From positions 1,612,001 through 1,676,000 of the forward strand of contig NC_009135.1 of NCBI RefSeq assembly GCF_000016125.1: DNA of 64,000 bases. The letters run 5' to 3'. The position numbers and the translations under genes are program-made. Shown piece by piece: positions 8,998 through 26,580 of the stretch. Each line of letters starts with the position of its first letter. Positions within the stretch are counted from its first letter, which is position 1. The notes beneath the pieces are model-generated. The model saw nothing but the letters and a program-made list of their open reading frames with translations. It made no database searches and was not told the origin of the DNA. The DNA is from Methanococcus maripaludis C5 (GTDB lineage Archaea; AGJL01; Methanococci; Methanococcales; Methanococcaceae).

Positions 8998-9759
8998 AGA
9001 TAACATTTTTAATTTATCCATTCCAGCTTTTTTGATAGCTTTTTTCATTTCTTCAACTGCTTTAGGGTCCTTTTCAGTTAAAGTTCCGGTTACAATTACG
9101 TCAGCACCGCTCATGACTTTTTCGTAAGCTACTTCTGGAGTTCTTATTCCTCCGCCGACGATAATGTTTATTCCACTTAATTTTTTGGAAACTCCAATCA
9201 TTTCATTGTTTACTGGGTACTCTGCACCGCTTCCAGCTTCAAGGTAAACCCATCTCATTCCAAAGTATGATGCCGAAAGACTGTAAATTCCTGCAATTTC
9301 AGGTTTTTTCTGAGGAATTTCATTTACTTCACCTACAAATCCAACTGCAGTTTTGCTTATCGGTTCAATTCCAAGGTAGGCCATTGGGAGTGTTTCAAGT
9401 CCGTATTTTTTAATCGTGAGGGCTCCAAGGGTTGGTGCAGTCATGTTCCAGTAGGTATTTTTCGAGTTCATCAAACTCATGAATAATACTGCATCGGCTT
9501 CTTTTGTAACTCCGTCAACGTTTCCAGGGAATAAAATTACTGGAAGGCCGGTGATTTCTTTGATTTCTTTTGTAACTTCATCAAGGTTAATGATTCCAAT
9601 ACTTCCCCCGATAATTATCGCATCAGCGTAATCCTTAACGTGATTTGCGATTTCTCGGTAGTTTTTTTCGTCAGGATCTATTAGTACGAAGTAAGCAGCC
9701 CCTTCTTCTTCGATAATATTATTTAATTTTGATTCAATTTCTCCAATTTTGATCTGCAT
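8989..9759 (-). CDS. Geranylgeranylglyceryl phosphate synthase
   Basis: 256 residues, a TIM barrel of the PcrB/GGGPS family. It joins geranylgeranyl diphosphate to sn-glycerol-1-phosphate, the first committed step of archaeal ether lipid synthesis. Visible family motifs are 'FVLIDPDEKN' near residue 25, 'IIIGGSIG' near residue 50, 'VILFPGNVDGV' near residue 75, 'YLEAGSGAEYPV' near residue 172 and the phosphate-binding 'NIIVGGGIRTPE' near residue 200. GAGGG precedes the ATG. carS, which acts two steps later in the same pathway, is also in this window at 47473-48009. Confidence 0.93.
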   Translation of the reverse strand: MQIKIGEIESKLNNIIEEEGAAYFVLIDPDEKNYREIANHVKDYADAIIIGGSIGIINLDEVTKEIKEITGLPVILFPGNVDGVTKEADAVLFMSLMNSKNTYWNMTAPTLGALTIKKYGLETLPMAYLGIEPISKTAVGFVGEVNEIPQKKPEIAGIYSLSASYFGMRWVYLEAGSGAEYPVNNEMIGVSKKLSGINIIVGGGIRTPEVAYEKVMSGADVIVTGTLTEKDPKAVEEMKKAIKKAGMDKLKMLSKK

Positions 9760-9950
9760 AATGGCCCTCTGTAATAGTCAATTTTGATTTTATGACGTTA
9801 TGATATTTCATTTATTTATTAATTTAGGTATAATTTTAGCGCCTATTTTTTTAGATTTTTCCAAAATACGGACATTTTACAGGTGAATTTTTAAAAACGC
9901 TAATTTTTGATCTATAAAATATGATGAATGACAATAATTATCACACATAG

Positions 9951-9958
9951 GTTTATAT
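9951..9958 (+). promoter_or_regulatory. TATA-like box for the small membrane protein gene
   Basis: GTTTATAT lies about 60 bases before the start of the 34-residue gene. It would place transcription start near 9978-9982, at the edge of the palindrome described next. Confidence 0.5.
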
Positions 9959-9981
9959 CGTCAGAAGAAAGACACTCAGTG

Positions 9982-9993
9982 TCCACTAGTGGA
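9982..9993. promoter_or_regulatory. Perfect 12-bp palindrome, candidate operator
   Basis: TCCACTAGTGGA is its own reverse complement. It sits about 25 bases after a TATA-like box and 20 bases before the start of the small membrane protein gene, which is where an archaeal repressor would block initiation. The bound protein is unknown. Confidence 0.45.
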
Positions 9994-10013
9994 TAGTTAG
10001 ATACGGTGAAAAT

Positions 10014-10118
10014 ATGGAACCAATAATAACAATGACTTTGGGAGCTTATGTGGCATTTTTGGCTATTATGTCACACGTAGCTTACAAAATCTACCTCAAA
10101 AGATTTATAAAACTCTAA
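10014..10118 (+). CDS. Small single-span membrane protein, 34 aa
   Basis: A short reading frame beginning MEPIITMTLGAYVAFLAIM and ending with a basic tail KIYLKRFIKL. Residues 4-25 form one hydrophobic helix followed by four positive charges, so the N terminus should face outside or the interior of the membrane and the tail should stay in the cytoplasm. A clean GGTGA lies four bases before the ATG, a TATA-like box and palindrome lie upstream, and the gene stands alone in an otherwise empty 419-bp interval. These signals together support a real gene. I do not recognise a family; it could be a subunit of a membrane complex or an independent regulator. Confidence 0.65.
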   Translation: MEPIITMTLGAYVAFLAIMSHVAYKIYLKRFIKL

Positions 10119-10178
10119 AAATCGATACTAATCTTTTCTATTTTCCTTATTTTCAAAATTAAAAAAGTAAAAATTAAA

Positions 10179-11264
10179 TTATTTTTCTACAATGGTTTCT
10201 TTAATCGCCATTCCGAAGTGTCGTGCGTTTTCATCAGGTTTTATCAATACCTTGGTTCCAACCTTTAAATCAACAACTGAAACTGGTTTTCCATCTTCTC
10301 CAACTAATCGGATTGTTTCTGCGTTTTGGAGGATCGTTCTTAGATTTTCTCCATTATATTCTGCTTCAACAAGGAAAAGCGGCCTTTTTTCGATTTTTAC
10401 GCGTCCGATAATGGATTCTCTCGTTTCGCCGTTTTTATTAACGACTAAAACTTTATCTCCTGCTTTTAAATCGCTTAAATATTTTGTTTTATTTTCCGGG
10501 CACAAGATATAGGCATGAACAGGTCCGGCATTTACCCTAAACGGTCTTGTAGCAACGTACGGGTTTTCAACGGTTTCTGAATGGACTAAAAACATTCCTC
10601 TTGAGTACGATCCAATTAACATTCCTTCCCCCATTTCCATCATGGAACAGGTGTCAATACAGACCCTGTCACCACTTCCAACAGGTTCGATTTTTGTAAC
10701 TGTTGCGTAGTCGAGTTTTAAGCTTTCAGAGTTCATTCTTTCAATTAATTTTGAGAAATCTTTTACTTCATTAATGTCTTCGGGAATTAAAACAACTCCG
10801 TCAACACCTTTTTCTAAAATTTCGTATGCAGCTTCCGCATCTTTCACGTTAGTTACAACTGAAACGATTTTTATTTCTTCACCGAATAAATCCGCGATAA
10901 TGTTTTCAAGCGGGATAATTGTCCAGTCGCTTCCTTCTAAAACAACGTAATCGACAAAATCAAGTTTGCTTACTTCTGTAGCATATACTTCATCGTCTTT
11001 AGTGTTTATTTCAACGTAAACCGCAGTTTCCTTTCCAGAGAGTTTTGCAGATTTTAAAATCTCCAAATCCTCTCCTTTATTGATTAATACAACATCTGCA
11101 TCGAGACTATCCGAAACGATTTTTATGTTTCCAAGTTCTCTTACAGAGCTTATTTCTTCCTTTTCGACCATTAGTCCAGGAATTGAGCTTTCAAGAGCAT
11201 CTTTTACAGACTCCATTCTCTCTTCGGAATCGGTTCCTGTTGTTTTTATCCATCCAAATTTCAT
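10179..11264 (-). CDS. aroB': 3-dehydroquinate synthase II (archaeal type)
   Basis: 361 residues. The archaeal enzyme makes 3-dehydroquinate from 2-amino-3,7-dideoxy-D-threo-hept-6-ulosonic acid in the ADTH route to aromatic amino acids; it is unrelated to bacterial AroB. The start 'MKFGWIKTTG' and the conserved core 'GDRVCIDTCSMMEMGEGMLI' with 'GSYSRGMFLVHSET' and 'PFRVNAGPVHAYI' identify it. The C-terminal third is a beta-rich domain. GGTGA precedes the ATG. It is transcribed divergently from the DUF2254-like gene. Confidence 0.93.
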   Translation of the reverse strand: MKFGWIKTTGTDSEERMESVKDALESSIPGLMVEKEEISSVRELGNIKIVSDSLDADVVLINKGEDLEILKSAKLSGKETAVYVEINTKDDEVYATEVSKLDFVDYVVLEGSDWTIIPLENIIADLFGEEIKIVSVVTNVKDAEAAYEILEKGVDGVVLIPEDINEVKDFSKLIERMNSESLKLDYATVTKIEPVGSGDRVCIDTCSMMEMGEGMLIGSYSRGMFLVHSETVENPYVATRPFRVNAGPVHAYILCPENKTKYLSDLKAGDKVLVVNKNGETRESIIGRVKIEKRPLFLVEAEYNGENLRTILQNAETIRLVGEDGKPVSVVDLKVGTKVLIKPDENARHFGMAIKETIVEK

Positions 11265-11391
11265 ATATTCACCATGCCTATATTTTGAACCAAATACGCC
11301 GCATTGATTCTTAAATTGATATGTATTTAATCTATATATTTTTATTTATAATTAATTAGTATATTTAATTAAACAAAACCGTGTGGTCAAG

Positions 11392-12948
11392 ATGCTCTCA
11401 AAAATTTGTAAAAACTGTTCTTATATGTGGAATTATCTGTTTTCAAAAGAATGGTTTCAGGTACTTATAATTGCCACAGTTTCAGTAGTACTTGCTTATT
11501 ATTCTCTATTTTATTTTGCGTGGGGGACGGGCTTTGATGAAAATTTAAGATATATTTTAAGTACTCTACCGCAAACTCAGGGGGCAATTGTTGGAATTGT
11601 TGCATCGATTTCAATTGTAGCAATCCAGATGGTAAGTCAGCAGTATTCAACGAGAATTACGCATCTTCTGCTCAACAAGACGTTTTGGGGATTTATAATT
11701 TCATATATCGTATCAATGAGTTACGAAGTTTTGATACTCGGGTTTATGCCTACAGCGAGAATTCCGCCCATTATTTGGGGATACGAAGTACCATATTTCG
11801 TTTTAATCGGTATTTTATTCTTCTTCGTTTATTTTGATTTTTTGATACTTTTACCATACATGAAAAACACGATCAATGGATTAAAACCTGAAAATGTTAT
11901 TGAAAGCTTGATAAATTCAATTTCAAAAAGTGAAATAAAAAATTACAAAGCGTTAGATTCTGAAACTAAAGATTACCGCTCTGCAAGAAAGATACCAAAA
12001 AACACACTTAGAACAGTTTACTACATAATTGAAAAAAGTTTAAAGTCTAGCCACTACATGACTGCAAGAAATGGGATAATTCTTCTTGGAGCAAACTATT
12101 CGGTTTTAGCAAAAAAAGGCAACTTTAAAAATAAAAAATTCTTTGAAAGTTACATTGATAACCTAAAAAATTTAGGATTAAGTGTTTACGGAACTTCGCT
12201 TTCCATTTCACGGGAAGTAATAATTTCGCTTGAAAAAATTGCGAAGTACGAATTTGAACGAAACTATGATCTATCAAAAAGGGCAGTAAACGGAATTAAA
12301 AGAATCGGACTTTTGTATGCTCAAGAATATGAATTAAAAATTGATAAGGCAGACGAAAAAGAGTTAATACATATTGTATTTGAAAAACTTGGAAATATTG
12401 TGAAATTTATACTTTCAAAACCAAAACAAAGGGAAAAATCACACCCCGAACAGATCGAATTCAAAATTATGATGTATTCAGAAATTTTAAGAATATTTAA
12501 GATTATTTTGGAAAAATTAAATGCAAGAGGTATCCTGAAAAATAACGCAGCTGGAACTTTAATTTTAGACGCACTGAATAATTTTTCAGAACCCGCAATT
12601 GAATTTATTACAAAAAATGAAAATTCAGAATTTGTATCAGAAATCACACTTCAAACTTCAGAAACACTGAAAAGTTTCGTAAAATTAACATCTGAAAATA
12701 AAAAATTAAAAGATTTAGAAGAAATTACGAAGATTTATGGCATAATTTTAGATTCAACGTATGAAAAAACAAATGAAAAAGCAATAGATATGATATTATC
12801 CGATATTTCAGAAATTTGGGATATTTCACAGAATAATTTCAAACAGATATTTGGAATGGACGATATTGTTGAGAATATTGATAATACTGAAAAAATAAAA
12901 TATGCAGATGATTTACGAGAACAATTATTACAAAAAATTTCAAAATAA
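11392..12948 (+). CDS. DUF2254-like membrane protein
   Basis: 518 residues. About four hydrophobic segments lie in the first 160 residues, with 'QTQGAIVGIVASISIVAIQM' and 'VSQQYSTRITHLLL' resembling the conserved core of the DUF2254 predicted membrane proteins. The remaining 350 residues are soluble, helical and rich in Lys, Glu and Asn, presumably a cytoplasmic domain. The ATG at 11392 follows GTGGTC; a GTG at 11383 is in frame but overlaps that site. Function unknown; it stands alone between divergent aroB' and downstream rio2. Confidence 0.65.
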   Translation: MLSKICKNCSYMWNYLFSKEWFQVLIIATVSVVLAYYSLFYFAWGTGFDENLRYILSTLPQTQGAIVGIVASISIVAIQMVSQQYSTRITHLLLNKTFWGFIISYIVSMSYEVLILGFMPTARIPPIIWGYEVPYFVLIGILFFFVYFDFLILLPYMKNTINGLKPENVIESLINSISKSEIKNYKALDSETKDYRSARKIPKNTLRTVYYIIEKSLKSSHYMTARNGIILLGANYSVLAKKGNFKNKKFFESYIDNLKNLGLSVYGTSLSISREVIISLEKIAKYEFERNYDLSKRAVNGIKRIGLLYAQEYELKIDKADEKELIHIVFEKLGNIVKFILSKPKQREKSHPEQIEFKIMMYSEILRIFKIILEKLNARGILKNNAAGTLILDALNNFSEPAIEFITKNENSEFVSEITLQTSETLKSFVKLTSENKKLKDLEEITKIYGIILDSTYEKTNEKAIDMILSDISEIWDISQNNFKQIFGMDDIVENIDNTEKIKYADDLREQLLQKISK

Positions 12949-13041
12949 GATAATAATTAAAATTTTATAGCACCAGGAATGAGTAATATTAAAAAATAAA
13001 AGCGTGAAAAAATCGAAAAAGTACTAAGTTCAATAAGGGAA

Positions 13042-13938
13042 ATGGAAGATAAAGACTGGAAACTTTTAAAAATAATTGAAATTTCAATGAAAAATCACGA
13101 ATGGGTACCTATTCAGGACTTAAGACGAAAAACAGGATTTCATGAAAAAGAAATAGTTTTCAGGCTCGGAAGATTGAATAAATTTAAGTTTACTAACAAG
13201 TCTAATTATGGATACAGGCTTTCTCACTGGGGATACGATGCTTTAGCGATGAATGCGTTTATAAAAAAGGAATTAATTGCAGGAATTGGTGGAAAAGTTG
13301 GCGTTGGAAAGGAAGGCGACGTTTACCACGTAATGCTTACGAATCACCGTGAAGCTGTTTTAAAATTCCACCAACTTGGGAGAACCTGTTTTTCAATGGG
13401 GAAAAGATACAGGGAATATCTTGCAAATAAAAGGCACATCAGCTGGCTTTATGCTTCACGGCTCACTGCTGCAAGAGAATTTGAAGTTTTAACAATGCTT
13501 TTTCCAATTGTAAAAGTTCCTGAACCAATTGAACAGAACAGGCACGCAATAATAATGGGAAAACTTCATGGTGAAGAATTAAAGCGTGTAAATCTTATTA
13601 AAATAGATGTTGATCCCGAAGAATTCTTCTGGAAATTAATGGCAGAAGTTAAAAAAACATACGATTTAGGAATTATTCACGGAGATTTAAGTGAATTTAA
13701 TATATTAATTGATTCAGAAGGAGATTTTGTACTTATTGACTGGCCTCAGGCGATTGAAGTTGGAAAAAAAGGAAAATTGGACAAATTGCCATTTGAAGAA
13801 GTGGAATATGATGAAGAATACTATTTAAAAAGAGATATTGAAAATTTGTTAAGGTATTTTAAAAAGTACGGAATCGACAAAGACGTGGATAAATTATATA
13901 ATTATGTTCTTGGAGATATTAGTAGCGAAAATGTATAA
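13042..13938 (+). CDS. rio2: RIO2 family atypical protein kinase
   Basis: 298 residues. An N-terminal winged helix (about 1-85) is specific to RIO2, followed by the RIO kinase domain: the glycine-poor loop 'GVGKEGDVYHVML' near residue 90, 'AVLKFHQLGR' with the ATP-binding Lys, the catalytic loop 'IIHGDLSEFNILI' near residue 212 and the metal loop 'VLIDWPQA' near residue 232. RIO2 acts in late maturation of the small ribosomal subunit. It starts 93 bp after the DUF2254-like gene and is followed by korA after 37 bp. Confidence 0.95.
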   Translation: MEDKDWKLLKIIEISMKNHEWVPIQDLRRKTGFHEKEIVFRLGRLNKFKFTNKSNYGYRLSHWGYDALAMNAFIKKELIAGIGGKVGVGKEGDVYHVMLTNHREAVLKFHQLGRTCFSMGKRYREYLANKRHISWLYASRLTAAREFEVLTMLFPIVKVPEPIEQNRHAIIMGKLHGEELKRVNLIKIDVDPEEFFWKLMAEVKKTYDLGIIHGDLSEFNILIDSEGDFVLIDWPQAIEVGKKGKLDKLPFEEVEYDEEYYLKRDIENLLRYFKKYGIDKDVDKLYNYVLGDISSENV

Positions 13939-13975
13939 TGGATTTTGAATAATTTACGGATATTTCGGTGATTTA

Positions 13976-15058
13976 ATGACAAAAGTTAACTTCATGCAGG
14001 GAAACATGGCATGTGTTGAAGGCGCAATAAAGGCAGGATGCAGGTTTTTTGGGGGATATCCAATTACTCCTTCAACTGAGATTGCAGAAGGAATGGCAAA
14101 AAGACTTCCAAAAATTGGCGGATTTTATTCACAAATGGAAGACGAAATTGCAAGTATTGCATCAATAATTGGTGCAAGCTGGGCAGGTGCGAAGTCAATG
14201 ACTGCAACAAGTGGTCCAGGAATGAGCTTAATGCTTGAGAATATCGGCTATGCATACATGACCGAAACGCCTTGTGTTTTGGTAAATGTTCAAAGAGGTG
14301 GCCCTTCAACAGGACAGCCAACCGCAGCCGCTCAAGGGGACATGATGCAAGTGAGATGGGGAAGTCACGGAGATTACGAACCTATTGCGCTCTGTCCATC
14401 ATCAGTTCAGGAAATGTATGATTTTACATTAATTGCATTTAATTATGCAGAAAAATACAGAATACCTGTTTTTGTAATGGCAGATGAAATTTTAGGACAC
14501 ATGAGAGAAAAAGTAGTTTTACACGATGATATCGAAGTAATAAACCGTGAAAAACCAGAAGAAAAACCTTGTGCTAAGCCATATCCATTTGATAAGCAAA
14601 TTCCTCCAATGCCAACATTTGGTGAAGGATACAATGTTCACATAACGGGTTTAACTCACGGTGAAAACGGCTACCCTGACGTTTCAGCAGAAACACACGA
14701 TAAATTGGTTAGACGAATATGCAATAAAATTTTGGAAAATAAAGATGATATTGTATTATACGAAGGAAAGTACTTGGACAGCAAAACAATGTTTATCTGC
14801 TACGGAACCCCTTCAAGAACCGTAAAGCACACGGTTGAAACTTTAAGGGTTGAGGGACAGGATGTTGGATACATCAGGTTAAAAACAGTATTTCCATTTC
14901 CCGGTGAATTAATAAGCGGACTTAAGGCTTCAAAGATTATAGTTCCAGAAATGAATTTAGGCCAGATTTCAGAAGAAGTTATGAAATACGCAAAATGTGA
15001 CGTATTAGGATGTGGAAAAATCGGTGGAGAACTCCATAGGCCCGAAGAATTAATTTAA
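13976..15058 (+). CDS. korA: 2-oxoacid:ferredoxin oxidoreductase alpha subunit (KorA-type)
   Basis: 360 residues of the 2-oxoglutarate-type alpha subunit. 'MQGNMACVEGAIKAGCRFFGGYPITPSTE' features the family N terminus, followed by 'QMEDEIASIASIIGASWAG', 'TSGPGMSLMLENIGYAYMTE' and 'VNVQRGGPSTGQPT'. With a TPP-binding beta subunit it reduces ferredoxin while making succinyl-CoA, or runs in reverse for anabolism in methanogens with an incomplete reductive TCA cycle. The beta and gamma subunits are not adjacent, but a KorD-like ferredoxin gene lies at 58458-58664. GGTGAT precedes the ATG. Exact 2-oxoacid specificity is inferred. Confidence 0.87.
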   Translation: MTKVNFMQGNMACVEGAIKAGCRFFGGYPITPSTEIAEGMAKRLPKIGGFYSQMEDEIASIASIIGASWAGAKSMTATSGPGMSLMLENIGYAYMTETPCVLVNVQRGGPSTGQPTAAAQGDMMQVRWGSHGDYEPIALCPSSVQEMYDFTLIAFNYAEKYRIPVFVMADEILGHMREKVVLHDDIEVINREKPEEKPCAKPYPFDKQIPPMPTFGEGYNVHITGLTHGENGYPDVSAETHDKLVRRICNKILENKDDIVLYEGKYLDSKTMFICYGTPSRTVKHTVETLRVEGQDVGYIRLKTVFPFPGELISGLKASKIIVPEMNLGQISEEVMKYAKCDVLGCGKIGGELHRPEELI

Positions 15059-15092
15059 AAATTTAAAAAAGTTATTTTATTTTTTTAGTATT
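15059..15092. terminator. AT-rich tract between convergent korA and SelA-like genes
   Basis: Two T-rich runs on the plus strand fill the gap between the two convergent stop codons and would end korA transcripts; the A-rich start of the interval gives a T-run for the other strand. Confidence 0.45.
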
Positions 15093-16157
15093 TTATTTTA
15101 AAGAATTTAAAATCGCATTTAAGATATATTCGTCAGAGATTCTTTCTGCATCTTTTGAACAGAAGTCTATTCTTATGTTTTTACTTGCACCAGGCATGCC
15201 TGCCGCGGTAATTGTAACTATTCCGTAATTTTCGAGTAATTTTAATGCAGTTTCAATTAATTTTTCTTCTGACGGGTTTTTTATTATGAACCCAGTCGGA
15301 GTTTTTTCAAAATCAAGTTTTTCAGCTTCAAAACAAGCCATATCTATTTTTTCTGCACGTTCAAATGCATTTTTTAAACTATTTAGGTCAAAGCTTTCAA
15401 GGGCAGTTACTACTGCAGCCATAATTGGAGCCTGTGCTTCAAGTCCAAATTTCAAGCCTTCAGAATATATCATATCAACCAAATTTTTATTCCCGCCAAG
15501 AAGTCCTGCTCTTGGGCCTTCCATGAGTTTGTCCATACTGGTTACAACTATATCTGCACCCATTTCGAGAGCAGGCATTTCCTCATAAAGTTTTCTAAGG
15601 CGAGCACCTGAGGCATCATCAAAAAATACTGGTGATTTTTTAGATTTTGCATAAGATATTATTTTTTCTGCGATTTTCCCAGAAACTATTTTATGGTCCA
15701 TTGTAGCCCCAGTTATAACTGTGAGGGCATTTTCATCGATTTTTGATAGAATTTCTTCCAATGAATCGCTTTCAAAGTATTCCATCCCAAAAATTTCGCA
15801 ACTTCGCGGAATCGATGGATGTGCAGGTTTTTCTGGAACGTAATGGACCAGTTTTTTAAAAGACTTTGAAAGAGCCATAATTGTAGATAATATTGCTGAA
15901 GAAGTTCTGTTAAAACATACTACGTTATGGATTTCAGAATTTCCAGATAAATGGATTAAACCAGCGTTATTTATCTTTTCTGAAAATATCGCGGGTCCAA
16001 CATATGTTTCAATCAATTCCAAATGCTCTTCACATATTTCAAATCCGCCACAAAGGCCGGTTAGGTCGTAAATGCCGGTTCTACCAGTATCTTTTATTTT
16101 TTTTCTTATTATTGTTCTTGCTGAATTTACCCGGTTTAGTTCCAAAAGACTGTCCAT
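15093..16157 (-). CDS. SelA-like PLP-dependent protein (MJ0158 family)
   Basis: 354 residues, a fold-type I PLP protein related to bacterial selenocysteine synthase SelA. 'FNRTSSAILSTIMAL' near residue 82, 'VITGATMDHKIVSG' and the PLP-lysine region 'VVTSMDKLMEGPRAGLLGG' near residue 210 mirror SelA. The equivalent archaeal proteins are not the main Sec synthase: methanococci make Sec through PSTK and SepSecS, and the M. jannaschii homologue was reported to lack SelA activity. Its true substrate is therefore open. GGGTG precedes the ATG; the DUF2098 gene is 31 bp upstream on the same strand, suggesting an operon. Confidence 0.85.
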   Translation of the reverse strand: MDSLLELNRVNSARTIIRKKIKDTGRTGIYDLTGLCGGFEICEEHLELIETYVGPAIFSEKINNAGLIHLSGNSEIHNVVCFNRTSSAILSTIMALSKSFKKLVHYVPEKPAHPSIPRSCEIFGMEYFESDSLEEILSKIDENALTVITGATMDHKIVSGKIAEKIISYAKSKKSPVFFDDASGARLRKLYEEMPALEMGADIVVTSMDKLMEGPRAGLLGGNKNLVDMIYSEGLKFGLEAQAPIMAAVVTALESFDLNSLKNAFERAEKIDMACFEAEKLDFEKTPTGFIIKNPSEEKLIETALKLLENYGIVTITAAGMPGASKNIRIDFCSKDAERISDEYILNAILNSLK

Positions 16158-16188
16158 AACTGCACCCTGATAATTGAAATTATACTAA

Positions 16189-16467
16189 TTAACCTGCTCC
16201 ACATCCACAACTGTTTTCAGCAGCATCGAGGTCAATTTCTTCTCCGATTACTTTTTCAATCAGCTCTTGTTCTGATTCTTCTTTTTCAATTTTTTTCTGA
16301 TCTGTAACTTCTAGAAGTTCGGGTCTGTAAAATATATTATTCTCTAAAAGAACCCATTCTTCATTGTCTTCTGATTTAATTGATTTGACGGTTCCATGTG
16401 TTCCTGTGTTGATGTATTTTACATAGGAACCGATTTCTATGATTTTACCATTGCGGTCAAGAGTCAT
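16189..16467 (-). CDS. DUF2098 protein
   Basis: 92 residues. The first 55 residues form a small beta-barrel-like unit, 'GSYVKYINTGTHGTVKSI' followed by 'WVLLENNIFYRPELLEV', typical of the methanogen DUF2098 family. An acidic helix and a C-terminal 'ENSCGCGAG' follow; the CGCG tail could bind metal. AGGTGA precedes the ATG. It is divergent from the first rRNA operon and 31 bp upstream of the SelA-like gene. Function unknown. Confidence 0.75.
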   Translation of the reverse strand: MTLDRNGKIIEIGSYVKYINTGTHGTVKSIKSEDNEEWVLLENNIFYRPELLEVTDQKKIEKEESEQELIEKVIGEEIDLDAAENSCGCGAG

Positions 16468-16502
16468 AGATTCACCTCATTTTTAATATTCCTTCGTGTG
16501 AA

Positions 16503-16510
16503 ATATATAC
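16503..16510 (+). promoter_or_regulatory. rRNA promoter TATA box, copy 1
   Basis: ATATATAC at the left edge of the repeat would start transcription near 16528-16534, about 180 bases before mature 16S. A second AT/TGCA-rich stretch at 16550-16566 could be another promoter element. The same box recurs at 21546. Confidence 0.6.
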
Positions 16511-16575
16511 TATCGTTTCAAACCTAAAAACATTGCACTATCCATATCACTTGCATATTATGCAATTGAAGTGAA

Positions 16576-16598
16576 CACCTGACTGAAACACTCAGGTG
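16576..16598 (+). other. Leader hairpin of rRNA operon 1
   Basis: CACCTGA and TCAGGTG form a 7-bp stem with a 9-base loop in the pre-rRNA leader, just upstream of the 16S processing stem. Repeated at +5,043. Confidence 0.6.
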
Positions 16599-16605
16599 CG
16601 ATGTA

Positions 16606-16640
16606 AGCCTACAATCTAGGTGAAACCTAGATAGCAACCA
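16606..16640 (+). other. 16S processing stem, 5' strand (copy 1)
   Basis: AGCCTACAATCT (16606-16617) and TAGCAACCA (16632-16640) pair with AGATTGTAGGCT (18212-18223) and TGGTTGCTA (18191-18199) after 16S, closing a long helix around the whole 16S. An internal hairpin (16616-16630) interrupts the 5' strand. This is the substrate archaea cut at a bulge-helix-bulge. Copy 2 is at +5,043. Confidence 0.75.
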
Positions 16641-16710
16641 AATGTCATTTCCTTTAATGTAAAATGATGTACTCCACGAGAGGGTGGCGTAAAATCCTTT
16701 TACGCTACTA

Positions 16711-21287
<4,577 letters not shown>

Positions 21288-21345
21288 TTAGGCATCTGGA
21301 CACTTAAAGATACGGGGGCAATAGATGCACTTTTAATTTAACTCT

Positions 21346-21466
21346 TTGACATAACGGTCACAGCGGAGGTGTTACATCCGATCCCATCCCGATCTCGGAA
21401 ATTAAGCCCTCCAGCGATTCATTAAGTACTGCCATCTGGTGGGAACAATGTGACGCCGTTAGTCAC
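21346..21466 (+). rRNA. 5S ribosomal RNA, copy 1
   Basis: About 120 nt with the archaeal 5S core CCGATCCCATCCCGATCTCG and TAAGTACTGCCATCTGGTGG. The terminal helix pairs GACATAACGG with CCGTTAGTC. It lies 15-20 nt beyond the 23S processing stem and ends directly before a T-run. Confidence 0.92.
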
Positions 21467-21477
21467 TTTTTATTTTA
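21467..21477 (+). terminator. T-run terminator of rRNA operon 1
   Basis: TTTTTATTTTA immediately follows the 5S terminal helix, fitting oligo-T termination. The same tract follows the second 5S at 26510. Confidence 0.6.
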
Positions 21478-21753
21478 GGTATTTTAATTGGTATATTTAA
21501 ATTAAGGGATTTTTTAGATTATAATTCTCATCAAATTAATTTTTTATATATACTATCGTTTCAAACCTAAAAACATTGCACTATCCATATCACTTGCATA
21601 TTATGCAATTGAAGTGAACACCTGACTGAAACACTCAGGTGCGATGTAAGCCTACAATCTAGGTGAAACCTAGATAGCAACCAAATGTCATTTCCTTTAA
21701 TGTAAAATGATGTACTCCACGAGAGGGTGGCGTAAAATCCTTTTACGCTACTA

Positions 21754-23224
<1,471 letters not shown>

Positions 23225-23368
23225 AAAGAACAATGGTTGCTACTAGGCACTAAAAGATTGTAGGCTGTTAGTTGCTCAGTCCATGATATTAGATATTATG
23301 GACCGAGGACCGGATTTTTAGTGAAGGTCGTGCATAAGCCTCCGTATCTGGTGTTATCCAGATGCCTA

Positions 23369-26330
<2,962 letters not shown>

Positions 26331-26388
26331 TTAGGCATCTGGACACTTAAAGATACGGGGGCAATAGATGCACTTTTAATTTAACTCT

Positions 26389-26509
26389 TTGACATAACGG
26401 TCACAGCGGAGGTGTTACATCCGATCCCATCCCGATCTCGGAAATTAAGCCCTCCAGCGATTCATTAAGTACTGCCATCTGGTGGGAACAATGTGACGCC
26501 GTTAGTCAC
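26389..26509 (+). rRNA. 5S ribosomal RNA, copy 2
   Basis: Same sequence as the first 5S, followed by the same T-run. The next gene, hisF, is convergent and its stop is about 70 bp downstream. Confidence 0.92.
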
Positions 26510-26580
26510 TTTTTATTTTAGGTATTTTAATTGGTATATTTAAATCAATGGTTTTTCTAAACTATCAAAAAAATTTAAAA

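Noticed and set aside
9982-9993. Palindrome as a restriction-avoidance site for the C5 methyltransferase
   Set aside because: A single site at a promoter gives no basis for that; an operator is the simpler reading.
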